Assembly (NCBI RefSeq): GCF_000236705.1
Contig: NC_016599.1
Span: 1,302,001-1,366,000, forward strand
Direction of reading: 5' to 3'
DNA: 64,000 nt
From: Owenweeksia hongkongensis DSM 17368
GTDB lineage: Bacteria; Bacteroidota; Bacteroidia; Flavobacteriales; Schleiferiaceae
Positions 8,091 through 17,705 of this stretch are shown piece by piece; the first letter of the stretch is position 1, and the number at the start of each line of letters is the position of its first letter. Below the pieces are notes generated by a model. That model was not told where the DNA came from. It saw nothing but the letters and a program-made list of their open reading frames with translations, and searched no databases. Position numbers and translations under genes: made by a program.

Positions 8091-11000
8091 TTAGGCCTTT
8101 GTAAGAATCAATGTTTGGTTAGATGTGCTTCCATTTTTATCAACTTCCTTGCAACTCATTCCATATTTTTCAGCTATTTCAAGCACCACAGATTTGTCCA
8201 TAAAACTAAGCTCATTTTCAGTTTTATTAAAACCCATCAATCGTGTGGAGAAAAATTCTGTCAACTCAGTCTGCTTGTGCTTTGTGTTTTCCGCAAAACC
8301 ATCACGCACCAAAATCCGGCCTCCTACATTCAGTGCTTCACAACATTCTTCCAATAATTGCTGCTGTCGCAAAATTGGTAAATAATGCAATACATCTTTA
8401 ATAATATAGCAGTCTGCGGGTTCTGGTTGGTAGGTTTTCAAATTAGCTATAGCAAAACTCACCTTCTCATTCATGGCATAGCAATTCTCGGCTACAGCAA
8501 TTTTATCATCATCATAATCCAAGCCCACAATTTGGCGATTCTTGCCGGTAAAATGAAGCATATAACTCAAGTAACCATAGCCACAACCAAGGTCTACAAT
8601 AGTCCCCTGCTTTGGAACATTTTCATCAAAAATGCGGAAGTTTTTCTCCAACATCAACTTGATACGAACGTACCATTCTAAAATTGGTCCTTTATAAATG
8701 TAGTTTGCAAAAACAGCATCCCTGTGATAATCCACATCTTCTCGCTCATCCACAATTGCTTGCAATTCTCTCCTCATGTATTTACCAATAAGCTTTGCTC
8801 TTTCGCGATAACCCGTTCCAAATGAAGCATCGTCTGGTGCAATTCTTGGCAAAATTTTCATGGTAAGATGTCCACTTAATAAAATAAAACCAGCCTTACG
8901 AATGGTATAATCAAAACCATGAAGCAGCACAGGAATAATATCCACCTGATACTTTTCTGCCATGTAAAAAGCCCCTTTATGAAAACGTTTCATGGTACCG
9001 TCTATAGAGCGTGTACCTTCAGGGAAAATCACCACAGAATAGCCATTATCTAAGCATTCCTTAATGTGGTCTTCGTTTTCATCAAGCTCATTTACAGCAG
9101 TAGGAAAGCCAGCATAGCGCACCACCCAGCCAAACAAGGGTGAACGCCAAACCCAATCTTTAGTTAGAATAACAATACCCGGACGAAGCATTACTGTGGC
9201 CAAAATGTCGATAAATGACTGATGGTTTGCCACAATGATTCCAGGCTTTTCAAACTTTTCATTGTTCACGTTTACCCTAGTCTTTTTCACATTCATCATG
9301 ATGTAAATAACAGACCAGGCAAACTTGCTTATAATGAAATTATACACCCTCTTCTTCCACTTTGTCCTTGCCGGGAAAATGTAAAACACAGGAACGAGCG
9401 CTGTCATCAGGAGACATCCTAAGGCAAAATATCCAAAGGAAATAATGCTGGTAAGAATGATGAAAAAAGTAAGTGGCTGTAGCCGTTTTTCTTTTCTCTT
9501 CTGACCGGTATACTCAAAAATAAGGGGCTGCAACGTGAGTGATATAAACGAAATACAAAGCATCCCGATAACGGAAAGTGCCGCGATAGAAGATAGCGCA
9601 GGATGCTTGGCGAAAAGTAAAACCCCTGTACCAATAATTGTGGTGGTGGTAGATAGTATGATGGAACTTCTGTAGGACTGAAGCTTGTTAATCCCAAGCT
9701 TAAACTTGCTAAGCAAACCGTCCGTCACAAAAATGCAAAAGTCGTCACCCAAGCCAAAAATGAAGGTGGTAACGAGCACATTTACAAAATTGAATTTGAT
9801 ATCAAACAAGCCGCACAAGCCGAGTATCCAAAACCAACTAAGCACCATTGGTAAAAAGGTGAGTAGCGCTAATTCTATCCTTCCGTAGTTTATCAATAAG
9901 GTGATAAAAACAAGGCTTGTGGTAATAATCAAAAGCAAATTAAAATTATCCTTCACCACATCAATAAGACTTGTTGCCATAGCGGCTTTATCTACCACCA
10001 AGCCTTCCGTTTTGGCTATAGCCTTTTCAATTTCTTCAAAGTGTTCAGGAAAGGTATTCACCACATTGACAACCCCTACCTTGTCTTCATCCATCAAAAA
10101 GAAATTGGCAAAAACAGCTTCCTGTAAAAGCTCGGTGGGTAACTGGTAGCCTTCATAACTGCGTCCCAATAAATCATAAAACTCTTGAAAGCCATTTTCC
10201 TTTATCCCCACCTCCAAACCTGCGGTCACGTACAAAGTTTTTAAACTGTCATTCTGCTCGAGTCGGGCATTCCAATTTTTAGCTCTTTGCTCAGCTTCCG
10301 CTGAAGTAGGAAAAAGGTGATTGATAGAAACTACAGAATTGGCCGCTCCATTATTCTTTAGAGAATCCAAAACCAAGGACACTTTCTTGTTTTTGTCAAT
10401 AGCTAGCTGAATGCTTTCCCCCTCCGTTACTATATATAGGGTCTTTTCTTTAGTTTCAGAATTAGTGATGGCTTGCTCTGCCTGTTCCAACTCATCTGGG
10501 AAATAGTTGATTTTATTTAAGTCGTCTTCAAAGGCAACATCATTTACAAAAAAGGATAAGACCACCGTGATAATTGCTATTAGCCCAAGTATCAAAACAG
10601 GTCTAGGTTTAACCGATGCAAAAACTCTGTCCAGCCAATGTTCACTTGTACTAATCTTACTTTTAAGGTTTAAGCTATCCACTAAAAGTGGTAATACAAA
10701 CAGCACAAAAAACAAAGTTCCGATAAGGCTAAATGAAGCCAAAAGGCCAAAGTCACCTAGTATTTCTGATTTAAGAAACAGCAAACTCAAAAAAGCTAAA
10801 ACTGTAGTAAAACAGCTCAATACCAGCGGCCATGAAATTTCCCGTAAGGAAGACGCCACGCTTGACGAATGCTTAATATGCGTAAATGTGTGAAAACAAT
10901 AATCTAGGGCGATGCCTAAAACAATGGAACCTGCACCAATGGTTACAATAGAAATTTCGCCCTTAATAAGGTAAACTGCTCCAAGAGCTACGGTAATTCC

Positions 11001-11885
11001 AAAAAGTGGTGGCAGGAAAAACACCAGTGGAACCACCCATTTGCGATAATACCAAAACAGTAAAGCCAAAATCAACACCACAGCTGCAATGCCTGCAAAG
11101 GTGGTATCATCTTTAATTTGGTCAGCATTTGCAGCAGCTATTACAGGCCCTCCAAAAAACAAAACCTCAGCATCATTGACACTCTTGGAGGCACTTTTTA
11201 AATGCTCAATTAAAACCCCATTGTTCTTCGATTCAGAAGCAGGAAACCCAGGACTGACGATAAGAAGAACATATTTTCCATCTTCTGTAAAGAGGTGGTT
11301 GTCTTTCAATTCGAAATCTCCACCCTCCTTGAAGCCTGCTAATTTGCCAATTACTTTACCGTACATCCCAGCCGGATCGCGCATCAAATATTTGCGCAGA
11401 GCATAACCTTCTGGAGACGTCAACTTAGAAAGCACATTCTGAACATTGCCCTCCACTTTATCGCTATTCTGGGTATCTAATATGGAGTCTGTTTCTTCTA
11501 CCGTAAGGAAATATGGCAGGTAATCGTAGAAATAATCCAGCGAAGACTGAACTGCTGAAGTGCCCATTTCAAACTCTACGGTGTCAATCAGCGCAAAAGC
11601 GGAACTGTCGATGTTCTGCAAAAACAGCTGACCTTGCTCAATATACTTTGAACCATCTGTGGCTGTATCTCCACCAACGGCCACAATTATTTTGCTGGCA
11701 AGAGGCGACTTTTTGTAAAAATCCTGATACTGCTGTAGAGCTGAATCCTTTGGAAAGGTTTTGGAAATATCTTCTTGAATAGAAATCTGACTAGCAAAAA
11801 AACCAAACACTCCCCACAGCAAAGCCGCTAAAATCAAGGCCAGAGCCTTGTGCTTTTGCAAATAGAGATAGATTTTTTCGGTCAT
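8091..11885 (-). CDS. Trifunctional MMPL transporter / lysophospholipid acyltransferase / SAM methyltransferase fusion
   Basis: Three domains in one chain of about 1264 residues. Residues ~1-800 are an RND/MMPL-type exporter with two sets of six membrane helices and large periplasmic loops. Around 860-1040 is a PlsC-type acyltransferase with NHQSFID (His near 888) and FPEGTRS (near 955). The C-terminal ~190 residues are a class I methyltransferase with VDLGCGYGY (near 1098). This architecture recurs in Bacteroidota pigment loci and suggests that methylation, acylation and export of the lipid-like pigment are coupled at the inner membrane (inference). I choose the ATG at 11883-11885 over a TTG 15 bases upstream because it begins directly before the first hydrophobic segment. 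It is first in the minus operon. Confidence 0.93.
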   Translation of the reverse strand: MTEKIYLYLQKHKALALILAALLWGVFGFFASQISIQEDISKTFPKDSALQQYQDFYKKSPLASKIIVAVGGDTATDGSKYIEQGQLFLQNIDSSAFALIDTVEFEMGTSAVQSSLDYFYDYLPYFLTVEETDSILDTQNSDKVEGNVQNVLSKLTSPEGYALRKYLMRDPAGMYGKVIGKLAGFKEGGDFELKDNHLFTEDGKYVLLIVSPGFPASESKNNGVLIEHLKSASKSVNDAEVLFFGGPVIAAANADQIKDDTTFAGIAAVVLILALLFWYYRKWVVPLVFFLPPLFGITVALGAVYLIKGEISIVTIGAGSIVLGIALDYCFHTFTHIKHSSSVASSLREISWPLVLSCFTTVLAFLSLLFLKSEILGDFGLLASFSLIGTLFFVLFVLPLLVDSLNLKSKISTSEHWLDRVFASVKPRPVLILGLIAIITVVLSFFVNDVAFEDDLNKINYFPDELEQAEQAITNSETKEKTLYIVTEGESIQLAIDKNKKVSLVLDSLKNNGAANSVVSINHLFPTSAEAEQRAKNWNARLEQNDSLKTLYVTAGLEVGIKENGFQEFYDLLGRSYEGYQLPTELLQEAVFANFFLMDEDKVGVVNVVNTFPEHFEEIEKAIAKTEGLVVDKAAMATSLIDVVKDNFNLLLIITTSLVFITLLINYGRIELALLTFLPMVLSWFWILGLCGLFDIKFNFVNVLVTTFIFGLGDDFCIFVTDGLLSKFKLGINKLQSYRSSIILSTTTTIIGTGVLLFAKHPALSSIAALSVIGMLCISFISLTLQPLIFEYTGQKRKEKRLQPLTFFIILTSIISFGYFALGCLLMTALVPVFYIFPARTKWKKRVYNFIISKFAWSVIYIMMNVKKTRVNVNNEKFEKPGIIVANHQSFIDILATVMLRPGIVILTKDWVWRSPLFGWVVRYAGFPTAVNELDENEDHIKECLDNGYSVVIFPEGTRSIDGTMKRFHKGAFYMAEKYQVDIIPVLLHGFDYTIRKAGFILLSGHLTMKILPRIAPDDASFGTGYRERAKLIGKYMRRELQAIVDEREDVDYHRDAVFANYIYKGPILEWYVRIKLMLEKNFRIFDENVPKQGTIVDLGCGYGYLSYMLHFTGKNRQIVGLDYDDDKIAVAENCYAMNEKVSFAIANLKTYQPEPADCYIIKDVLHYLPILRQQQLLEECCEALNVGGRILVRDGFAENTKHKQTELTEFFSTRLMGFNKTENELSFMDKSVVLEIAEKYGMSCKEVDKNGSTSNQTLILTKA

Positions 11886-12131
11886 GGTTGAATATGGCAA
11901 ATTGCCTAGTCTAGCGAAAGAGTTTCATGTTTCCTCTCATTTTTAGCACTACATAATTGATTTTTCTTGAAAACACGACCTGCAGCAATAAAATTGAGAC
12001 GGCCAAAAATAACATTGCTCAAGCAACTGACCCCACTTTAAAAACAAATATTGCATGTACTTGCTTTGAAAGTATCATTTTACATAAATTCTCCCCCAAT
12101 TTACAAAGGGCTTTTAGGTGCTATGTGTCAA

Positions 12132-12162
12132 TTTACTCATTGGTCAAAAAAAACTAAGTTTG
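12132..12162 (+). promoter_or_regulatory. Candidate promoter of the aryl-polyene plus-strand operon
   Basis: The divergent gap 11886-12204 holds no convincing gene. On the plus strand TAAGTTTG at 12155-12162 matches TAnnTTTG exactly and TTTA at 12132-12135 lies 19 bases upstream as a weak -33 element, 43 bases before the TAL start. No clear matching box was found for the opposite operon starting at 11885. Confidence 0.45.
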
Positions 12163-12204
12163 CGCGCTTCTATAATCCCGTCAAAAACCAAGTAGCTAAA
12201 CCGT

Positions 12205-13734
12205 ATGCAACTTAAAGATTTCGAGAAATTTTTTGACTCAGGCGCAAGCTTCAGCGTATCTGATGACACATTTGCCCTAGTCGAAAAATCACATCAATTT
12301 TTAACCGATTTTTCAAAAGACAAAATTATATATGGAATCAATACGGGCTTTGGCCCTATGGCCCAGTATAAAATAAGCAAGGGGGATCAAGAGCAATTGC
12401 AGTACAATTTGGTACGTAGCCATGCTACAGGTCAAGGCCTCAAGCTTGATGACGAGTACGTGAGAGCCGTAATGCTTTGCCGCATCAATACGCTTAGCTT
12501 GGGTCATTCTGGTGTTAGCCTTGGCGTAATAAAGCAGCTTGAAACCTACATACAAAATGATATTTGCCCGGTAATTCCCGAACATGGTAGCGTAGGTGCC
12601 AGTGGTGATTTGGTTCAGTTAGCACATCTTGCCCTTGGCCTTATTGGTGAAGGAAAATGTAGCTACAAAGGTAATGTTCGTCCGGTAGCGGATGTGTTGA
12701 ATGAATTAAACCTTGAGCCACTAAAACTAAGCTTGAGAGATGGTCTTGCTCTTATCAATGGAACATCTTGCATGAGCGGTATTGGAATGATTAACCTCTT
12801 GCACTCTACTAATTTATTGAGTTGGACTACCCTTACAGGAGCTATCATTAATGAATTGGTAGAAGCCTATGACGATTCGTTTTCGAAGGAATTGAATCAG
12901 GTGAAAAAGCACCGCGGACAGAATCAGATTGCTGCCGCCATGCGTGCAAGTCTTAGTGATAGCAAGCGTATTCGCAAAAGAGAGGATCACCTTTTTAAAA
13001 CCGATACAGGTGGTGATGTAATCCCTAATAAGGAAAAAGTGCAGGAATATTATTCATTCCGCTGCATCCCTCAGGTATTGGGTCCTATTTACGACAGCAT
13101 TAAGAATGCAAAAAGCATCCTTGAAGAAGAAATAAGCTCCGCCAATGACAACCCTATCATTGATCTGGAAAAACAAAACGTATATCATGGTGGTAATTTT
13201 CATGGAGACTATGTGGCCTATGAAATGGACAAACTGAAAATTGGTATTACAAAGCTTTCGATGCTTTGCGAGCGCCAGTTGAATTACTTAATGAACCACC
13301 AGCTCAATGACCGCTTCCCTCCTTTTATGAACTTGGGCAAGCTTGGGCTAAATTTTGGCGTACAAGGTGTACAGTTTACCGCAACCTCTACCACTGCCGA
13401 AAACCAGACCCTTTCATTTCCTATGTCTGTGCATTCTATTCCTAATAACAATGACAATCAAGACATTGTAAGTATGGGTAGTAATGCAGCACTGATGGCT
13501 AAAAAAGTAATTGACAATTCATTTCAGGTATTGGCGATTGAAGCCGTGGCAATAGCTCAAGCGATAGATTATATTGATGAAAAGGAGAAGCTTAGCGCAA
13601 ACACGCTGAAATTTCACAAAATGATTCGCAATTTTGTAGGAACCATAAAAGACGACCGCTTTTTGGCCGAAGAAATTGCACAACTTACCAATCACTTGCA
13701 AGGCACAAAATCATTCCTTCAAGTAGATTTCTAA
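12205..13734 (+). CDS. Aromatic amino acid ammonia-lyase, probably tyrosine ammonia-lyase
   Basis: HAL/PAL/TAL family, 509 residues. It deaminates an aromatic amino acid, most likely tyrosine to p-coumarate, the aryl starter of flexirubin-type pigments. The catalytic Tyr43 lies in YGINTGFG and the MIO-forming Ala132-Ser133-Gly134 in SVGASGDL. The selectivity region reads NLVRSHATG, which I recall is nearly the same in the tyrosine lyase of Flavobacterium johnsoniae, and similarity to that enzyme runs the whole length. Histidine ammonia-lyase is the alternative because the SH pair is also found in HAL, but no hut genes are nearby. It is first in the long plus operon and sits 12 bases before the ketoreductase. 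Confidence 0.88.
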   Translation: MQLKDFEKFFDSGASFSVSDDTFALVEKSHQFLTDFSKDKIIYGINTGFGPMAQYKISKGDQEQLQYNLVRSHATGQGLKLDDEYVRAVMLCRINTLSLGHSGVSLGVIKQLETYIQNDICPVIPEHGSVGASGDLVQLAHLALGLIGEGKCSYKGNVRPVADVLNELNLEPLKLSLRDGLALINGTSCMSGIGMINLLHSTNLLSWTTLTGAIINELVEAYDDSFSKELNQVKKHRGQNQIAAAMRASLSDSKRIRKREDHLFKTDTGGDVIPNKEKVQEYYSFRCIPQVLGPIYDSIKNAKSILEEEISSANDNPIIDLEKQNVYHGGNFHGDYVAYEMDKLKIGITKLSMLCERQLNYLMNHQLNDRFPPFMNLGKLGLNFGVQGVQFTATSTTAENQTLSFPMSVHSIPNNNDNQDIVSMGSNAALMAKKVIDNSFQVLAIEAVAIAQAIDYIDEKEKLSANTLKFHKMIRNFVGTIKDDRFLAEEIAQLTNHLQGTKSFLQVDF

Positions 13735-13746
13735 AAAGACAAATTG

Positions 13747-14481
13747 ATGAGTAAATATGCACTGGTTACAGGTGGCTCCAGAGGTATTGGTAAAGTTATT
13801 TGCCAAAAGATAGCTGCAGATTTAGGCTACCATGTTATCATAAATTATAGCAGTAATAAGGCTGCAGCCGAAGAAACCCTTAAAAGCATTGAAGAAGAAG
13901 GTGGCGAAGCTTCACTAATGCAATTTAATGTAACAGACGCTAAAGCCGTAGAAGCAGCTTTGGACAAATGGCATGAAGAAAACCCTGGTGCTGTGATTGA
14001 AGTATTGGTAAACAATGCTGGCATTACACATGATGGGCTTTTTATGCTGATGACAGACAGCCAGTGGAGTAATGTATTAGACGTAAGTCTAAACGGATTT
14101 TACAACGTAAGCCGTCAGCTCATGCACAAAATGCTGCGCAACCGCTATGGTCGCGTGGTGAATGTAGTTTCCGTTTCAGGCCAAAAAGGTACGCCCGGGC
14201 AAGTAAATTATTCTGCTGCCAAAGCAGGGGTAATTGGTGCTACTAAAGCATTGGCACAAGAAGTTGCCAAAAGAAATATTACCGTAAATGCTGTGGCTCC
14301 GGGTTTTATTAATACCGATATGACCAAGGATTTGGACCAAAAGGAAATGCTAAAATTCGTACCGATGAATCGCTTTGGCGAAGCAGAAGAAGTGGCTGAC
14401 TTGGTAAGTTTTCTTGTTTCCAAAAAAGCTTCATACATTACCGGTGAAGTCGTAAACATTAATGGAGGCATTTATTCTTAA
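13747..14481 (+). CDS. 3-oxoacyl-ACP reductase (FabG-like SDR)
   Basis: Classical short-chain dehydrogenase of 244 residues: NADPH motif TGGSRGIGK, structural NNAG, catalytic Ser and YSAAK. It is expected to reduce the 3-keto group after each extension, the counterpart of ApeQ in aryl-polyene clusters. The ATG at 13747 is preferred over an in-frame TTG three bases earlier. Three bases separate its stop from the next ketosynthase start. A role in primary fatty acid synthesis is possible but unlikely given its place among pigment genes. Confidence 0.92.
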   Translation: MSKYALVTGGSRGIGKVICQKIAADLGYHVIINYSSNKAAAEETLKSIEEEGGEASLMQFNVTDAKAVEAALDKWHEENPGAVIEVLVNNAGITHDGLFMLMTDSQWSNVLDVSLNGFYNVSRQLMHKMLRNRYGRVVNVVSVSGQKGTPGQVNYSAAKAGVIGATKALAQEVAKRNITVNAVAPGFINTDMTKDLDQKEMLKFVPMNRFGEAEEVADLVSFLVSKKASYITGEVVNINGGIYS

Positions 14482-14484
14482 AGT

Positions 14485-15708
14485 ATGAATCGGGTAGTAA
14501 TTACAGGTATTGGCATCCACTCTTGCCTTGGCACTGATGTAAATGAAGTGACCGAATCCCTGCACGCTGGAAAATCAGGAATTGTATTTGACCAGGAGCG
14601 CAAAGATTTTGGGTTTCGCTCTGCACTTACTGGGGCTGTGCCTATGCCTGACCTTAAAGGAAAACTTGGCCGCAGAGATCGAATAGGTCTTAGCGAAGAG
14701 GCTATTTATGCATACGTGGCCACTCTTCAAGCTTTGGAACAAGCCAAAATGGATGAAGAGTTTATTTCAAAAAATGAAGTAGGCATCCTTTACGGGAATG
14801 ACAGTTCGGCCAAAGCCGTGATGGAGGCCATCGACCTTATTCGCGAAAAGAAAGACACTACCCTGTTAGGTTCGGGATCCATTTTTCAGTCAATGAACTG
14901 TACGGTTTCTATGAACCTGTCAACCATTTTCAAATTAAAAGGAATCAATTTTACGATAAGTGCTGCCTGTGCAAGTGGTTCTCACGCTATTGGCTTAGGC
15001 TATCACATGATTCGCTCAGGAATGCAAGAGCAAATTGTGTGTGGTGGGGCACAAGAAGTAAACATGTATGCTTTTGGTAGTTTTGATGGATTGGGAGCTT
15101 TTTCAATCCGCGAAGATGATCCAACAAAAGCCTCCCGCCCATTTGATAAAGACCGTGATGGTCTAATTCCAAGTGGAGGTGCAGCAACCGTAATTTTAGA
15201 ATCGTACGAATCTGCAGTAAAACGTGGTGCTCCTATTTTGGGAGAAATTGTGGGTTATGGGTTTTCATCTAATGGTGAACATATATCAAATCCAAATCTA
15301 GACGGCCAGGTTCGCGCTTTGAACATGGCACTTAAGCAACAAGATACCCCCGTAGAAGACATTAAATACATAAATGCCCATGCCACATCAACCGGCATTG
15401 GTGACAAATTTGAAGCGCAAGCCTTACACGAGGTCTTTCATAGCACACGTCCTTATGTGAGCTCTACCAAGTCTATGACCGGCCATGAGTGCTGGATGGC
15501 GGGGGCTAGCGAAATTGTATATTCATTATTAATGATGAATAATGATTTTATTGCGCCAAATATTAATTTTGCCAATCCAGATGAAGATTCTGCAAAATTG
15601 AATATTGCAACGAAAACTATTGAACAAAAATTTGACTGTTTCCTAAGCAACTCTTTTGGCTTTGGAGGCACCAACTCATCTCTGATAATTAAAAAGTATA
15701 AACCTTAA
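14485..15708 (+). CDS. Beta-ketoacyl-ACP synthase (FabF-like), KS1
   Basis: Condensing enzyme of 407 residues that elongates ACP-bound acyl chains with malonyl-ACP. The catalytic triad is visible: Cys162 in SAACASG, His in NAHATSTG and His in KSMTGHE, plus the C-terminal NSFGFGGTN loop. One of three complete ketosynthases in the operon, so it may serve starter elongation or a distinct chain length. Followed 6 bases later by an ACP. Confidence 0.93.
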   Translation: MNRVVITGIGIHSCLGTDVNEVTESLHAGKSGIVFDQERKDFGFRSALTGAVPMPDLKGKLGRRDRIGLSEEAIYAYVATLQALEQAKMDEEFISKNEVGILYGNDSSAKAVMEAIDLIREKKDTTLLGSGSIFQSMNCTVSMNLSTIFKLKGINFTISAACASGSHAIGLGYHMIRSGMQEQIVCGGAQEVNMYAFGSFDGLGAFSIREDDPTKASRPFDKDRDGLIPSGGAATVILESYESAVKRGAPILGEIVGYGFSSNGEHISNPNLDGQVRALNMALKQQDTPVEDIKYINAHATSTGIGDKFEAQALHEVFHSTRPYVSSTKSMTGHECWMAGASEIVYSLLMMNNDFIAPNINFANPDEDSAKLNIATKTIEQKFDCFLSNSFGFGGTNSSLIIKKYKP

Positions 15709-15714
15709 GTACTC

Positions 15715-15972
15715 ATGGAAAAGACGATGGAAAGAGAAGAAATCATTGAAACAATAAAAGGATTTCTTGTGGAGGAGTTTGAAGTAGAGGAAGATCTTAT
15801 TGAGCCAAATGCTAACCTAAAAGAAACCTTAGACCTAGATAGCCTTGATTATGTAGACCTTGTTGTTATAATCGAGAGTCACTTTGGTTTTAAGGTTACT
15901 GCTGAAGACTTTACTGATATTCACACTTTTGAAGATTTTTACAACTTTGTAAACAATCGCCTAAATGGCTGA
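15715..15972 (+). CDS. Acyl carrier protein, ACP1
   Basis: An acidic 85-residue ACP. The phosphopantetheine serine is Ser43 in LDLDSLDYVD. It carries growing polyene intermediates between the type II enzymes. A second in-frame ATG at 15727 could be the true start. Its stop overlaps the acyltransferase start by 8 bases, suggesting coupled translation. Confidence 0.93.
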   Translation: MEKTMEREEIIETIKGFLVEEFEVEEDLIEPNANLKETLDLDSLDYVDLVVIIESHFGFKVTAEDFTDIHTFEDFYNFVNNRLNG

Positions 15973-16840
15973 ATGGGAAGGCAAAAGTAAAGGCACACCC
16001 CTAGGTTATAAAATTTTCATTTTCATCATAAACAAGATTGGTACTTCAGCTGCCTATCTTTTGTTGTATCCGGTGGTAGCCTACTATTTGGTGTTTTCCA
16101 TTCAATCCAATAGGGCTATCAAAGATTACTTTTCAAGGCTAAAAGCTTTCTCTCAAAAAGATATTCGCACATCTCTTTTCCGTACTTATTATAATATGGG
16201 ACAAGCTCTCATTGATAAGATAGCTATCATATCTGACAGTGAGCTAAAGTTTGACATTCATCGAGAAGGCATGGCAAACCTCAAGGCCATGGACTCTCAA
16301 AAAACAGGTGGATTTCTGATTGGCGCTCACATGGGAAACTGGGAAATAGCTGGGCATCTGATGAAACTCTATACCACTCCCGTAAATATTGTACTGCTTG
16401 ATGGTGAAGAAGAGCAAATAAAAAATGTGATGGATGATGCCATGGGTGCTCGTCATTTTAAAACCATCCCCATAAAAGAGGACATGTCTCATATTTTCAA
16501 AATACATGAAGCAGCCCGCAACAAGGAGTTTATCTGCATTCATGGCGACCGTTTTTTGCCAGGTTCAAAATCTCTAGAAGCTAGTTTTTTAGGAAGCCCT
16601 GCAGACTTCCCCGCTGGTCCTTTTGTAATGGCTTCAAAACTAGGGCTGCCAGTAAGTTTTGTGTACGGCATGAAAGAATCCTCTACACAGTATCATTTTT
16701 ACTGTACAAAACCTATTTTAGAGGCCACTTCCAAAAGTGAGATTTTGAAAAGGTATATCCACCAACTAGAGGAAATGGTTACTCGCTATCCAAACCAGTG
16801 GTTTAACTTTTATCCTTTTTGGAAAAGTGATAAAAAATAA
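15965..16840 (+). CDS. LpxL/HtrB-family lipid acyltransferase
   Basis: A 291-residue LPLAT acyltransferase with a hydrophobic N-terminal segment (~residues 18-48), then AHMGNWE (HX4E catalytic motif) and the HGDRFLPG substrate segment. Members of this family transfer ACP- or CoA-bound acyl chains to lipid acceptors at the inner membrane. Lying directly after an ACP gene with an 8-base overlap, it may transfer the finished polyene from ACP to a lipid or sugar acceptor (inference). True lipid A acylation is the alternative. Confidence 0.87.
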   Translation: MAEWEGKSKGTPLGYKIFIFIINKIGTSAAYLLLYPVVAYYLVFSIQSNRAIKDYFSRLKAFSQKDIRTSLFRTYYNMGQALIDKIAIISDSELKFDIHREGMANLKAMDSQKTGGFLIGAHMGNWEIAGHLMKLYTTPVNIVLLDGEEEQIKNVMDDAMGARHFKTIPIKEDMSHIFKIHEAARNKEFICIHGDRFLPGSKSLEASFLGSPADFPAGPFVMASKLGLPVSFVYGMKESSTQYHFYCTKPILEATSKSEILKRYIHQLEEMVTRYPNQWFNFYPFWKSDKK

Positions 16841-16852
16841 AATGCGTAAGTC

Positions 16853-17287
16853 ATGACCCCGCTGGTTTCATCCAAAAATATTACACGATACATTCCTCAA
16901 AAAGCACCTATCATTATGGTAGGGGAGCTAATGTCGAATGACGAAAATCAAACCGTTTCCAGATTGAACATTGAGGCTAAAAACATCTTTTGTACGGATG
17001 GGCTTTTTATGGAACCAGGCCTCATTGAAAACATTGCGCAGACAGCTGCCCTAAGAATGGGCTATACCGCGAGTCAAAAAGAAGGAAATGAAAAAGCGCC
17101 AAAAGGATTTATAGGTGCCGTTTCAAAACTAAAAGTACATGGTTTTCCAAAAATTGGTGATACTCTCGAAACTACCGTGGATATTAAAAATGAAATCTTC
17201 GGAATCATTCTTATCCAAGGTACCTCTAGGGTAAATGGGGAAGTAATGGCTGAGTGTGAAATGAAAATATTTGTAGAGGATGAGTGA
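16853..17287 (+). CDS. Hotdog-fold dehydratase-like protein (ApeP/FabZ-like), DH1
   Basis: A 144-residue hotdog protein resembling 3-hydroxyacyl-ACP dehydratases. It keeps the glutamate of the active helix (Glu59 in GLIENIAQ), but the GHFP segment that holds the catalytic histidine of FabZ is replaced by DGLFMEP around residues 49-55. It therefore cannot form a standard FabZ active site alone. A second hotdog protein at 23747-24109 has the opposite pattern. Its stop overlaps the thioesterase start by 8 bases. Confidence 0.82.
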   Translation: MTPLVSSKNITRYIPQKAPIIMVGELMSNDENQTVSRLNIEAKNIFCTDGLFMEPGLIENIAQTAALRMGYTASQKEGNEKAPKGFIGAVSKLKVHGFPKIGDTLETTVDIKNEIFGIILIQGTSRVNGEVMAECEMKIFVEDE

Positions 17288-17705
17288 GCAGCACCTTAGT
17301 CATAAAACAAAATTCACCGTTCGCTTTAGCGAGGTAGATTCCATGAAAGTGGTATGGCATGGCAACTACCTAAAATACTTTGAAGACGGCCGGGAGGCCT
17401 TCGGCTTAGCTCATGGTTTGGATTACCTTAAAATTTACAACTCTGGCCACTTTACCCCTATCGTACATTCAGAGATGAACTATAAGGCACCGTTGCGCTA
17501 TGGCGATTCAGGTATTATTGAAACCATTTTCATCAACACACCTGCTGCCAAAATCATCCATGAGTACAATATCAGACATGCCGAAACCGGACAACTTTTG
17601 GTAAATGGAAAAACCATTCAGGTTTTTACCAGCACTGACGGCATCCTTCAGTTAAACAATCCTTCTTTTTATGAAGAATGGAAAAAATCAAAAGGGCTGC
17701 TGTAG
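17280..17705 (+). CDS. Acyl-CoA/ACP thioesterase, 4HBT (YbgC) type
   Basis: A 141-residue hotdog thioesterase. The YbgC-type signature is seen near the N-terminus: an Asp in SEVDSMK followed by VVWHGNYLKYFED. It probably releases or edits ACP-bound intermediates, the role assigned to ApeK in aryl-polyene loci (by analogy). The stop is immediately followed by the next ATG, so spacing to KS2 is zero. Confidence 0.88.
   Translation: MSEQHLSHKTKFTVRFSEVDSMKVVWHGNYLKYFEDGREAFGLAHGLDYLKIYNSGHFTPIVHSEMNYKAPLRYGDSGIIETIFINTPAAKIIHEYNIRHAETGQLLVNGKTIQVFTSTDGILQLNNPSFYEEWKKSKGLL

Noticed and set aside
9419-9697. Open frames on either strand inside the MMPL fusion gene and other large genes
   Set aside because: They are shadows of strongly supported coding frames with clear domain motifs.
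11957-12157. Open frame of 66 codons in the divergent gap before the TAL gene
   Set aside because: It runs through the promoter-like region and has an unlikely composition; no supporting feature.
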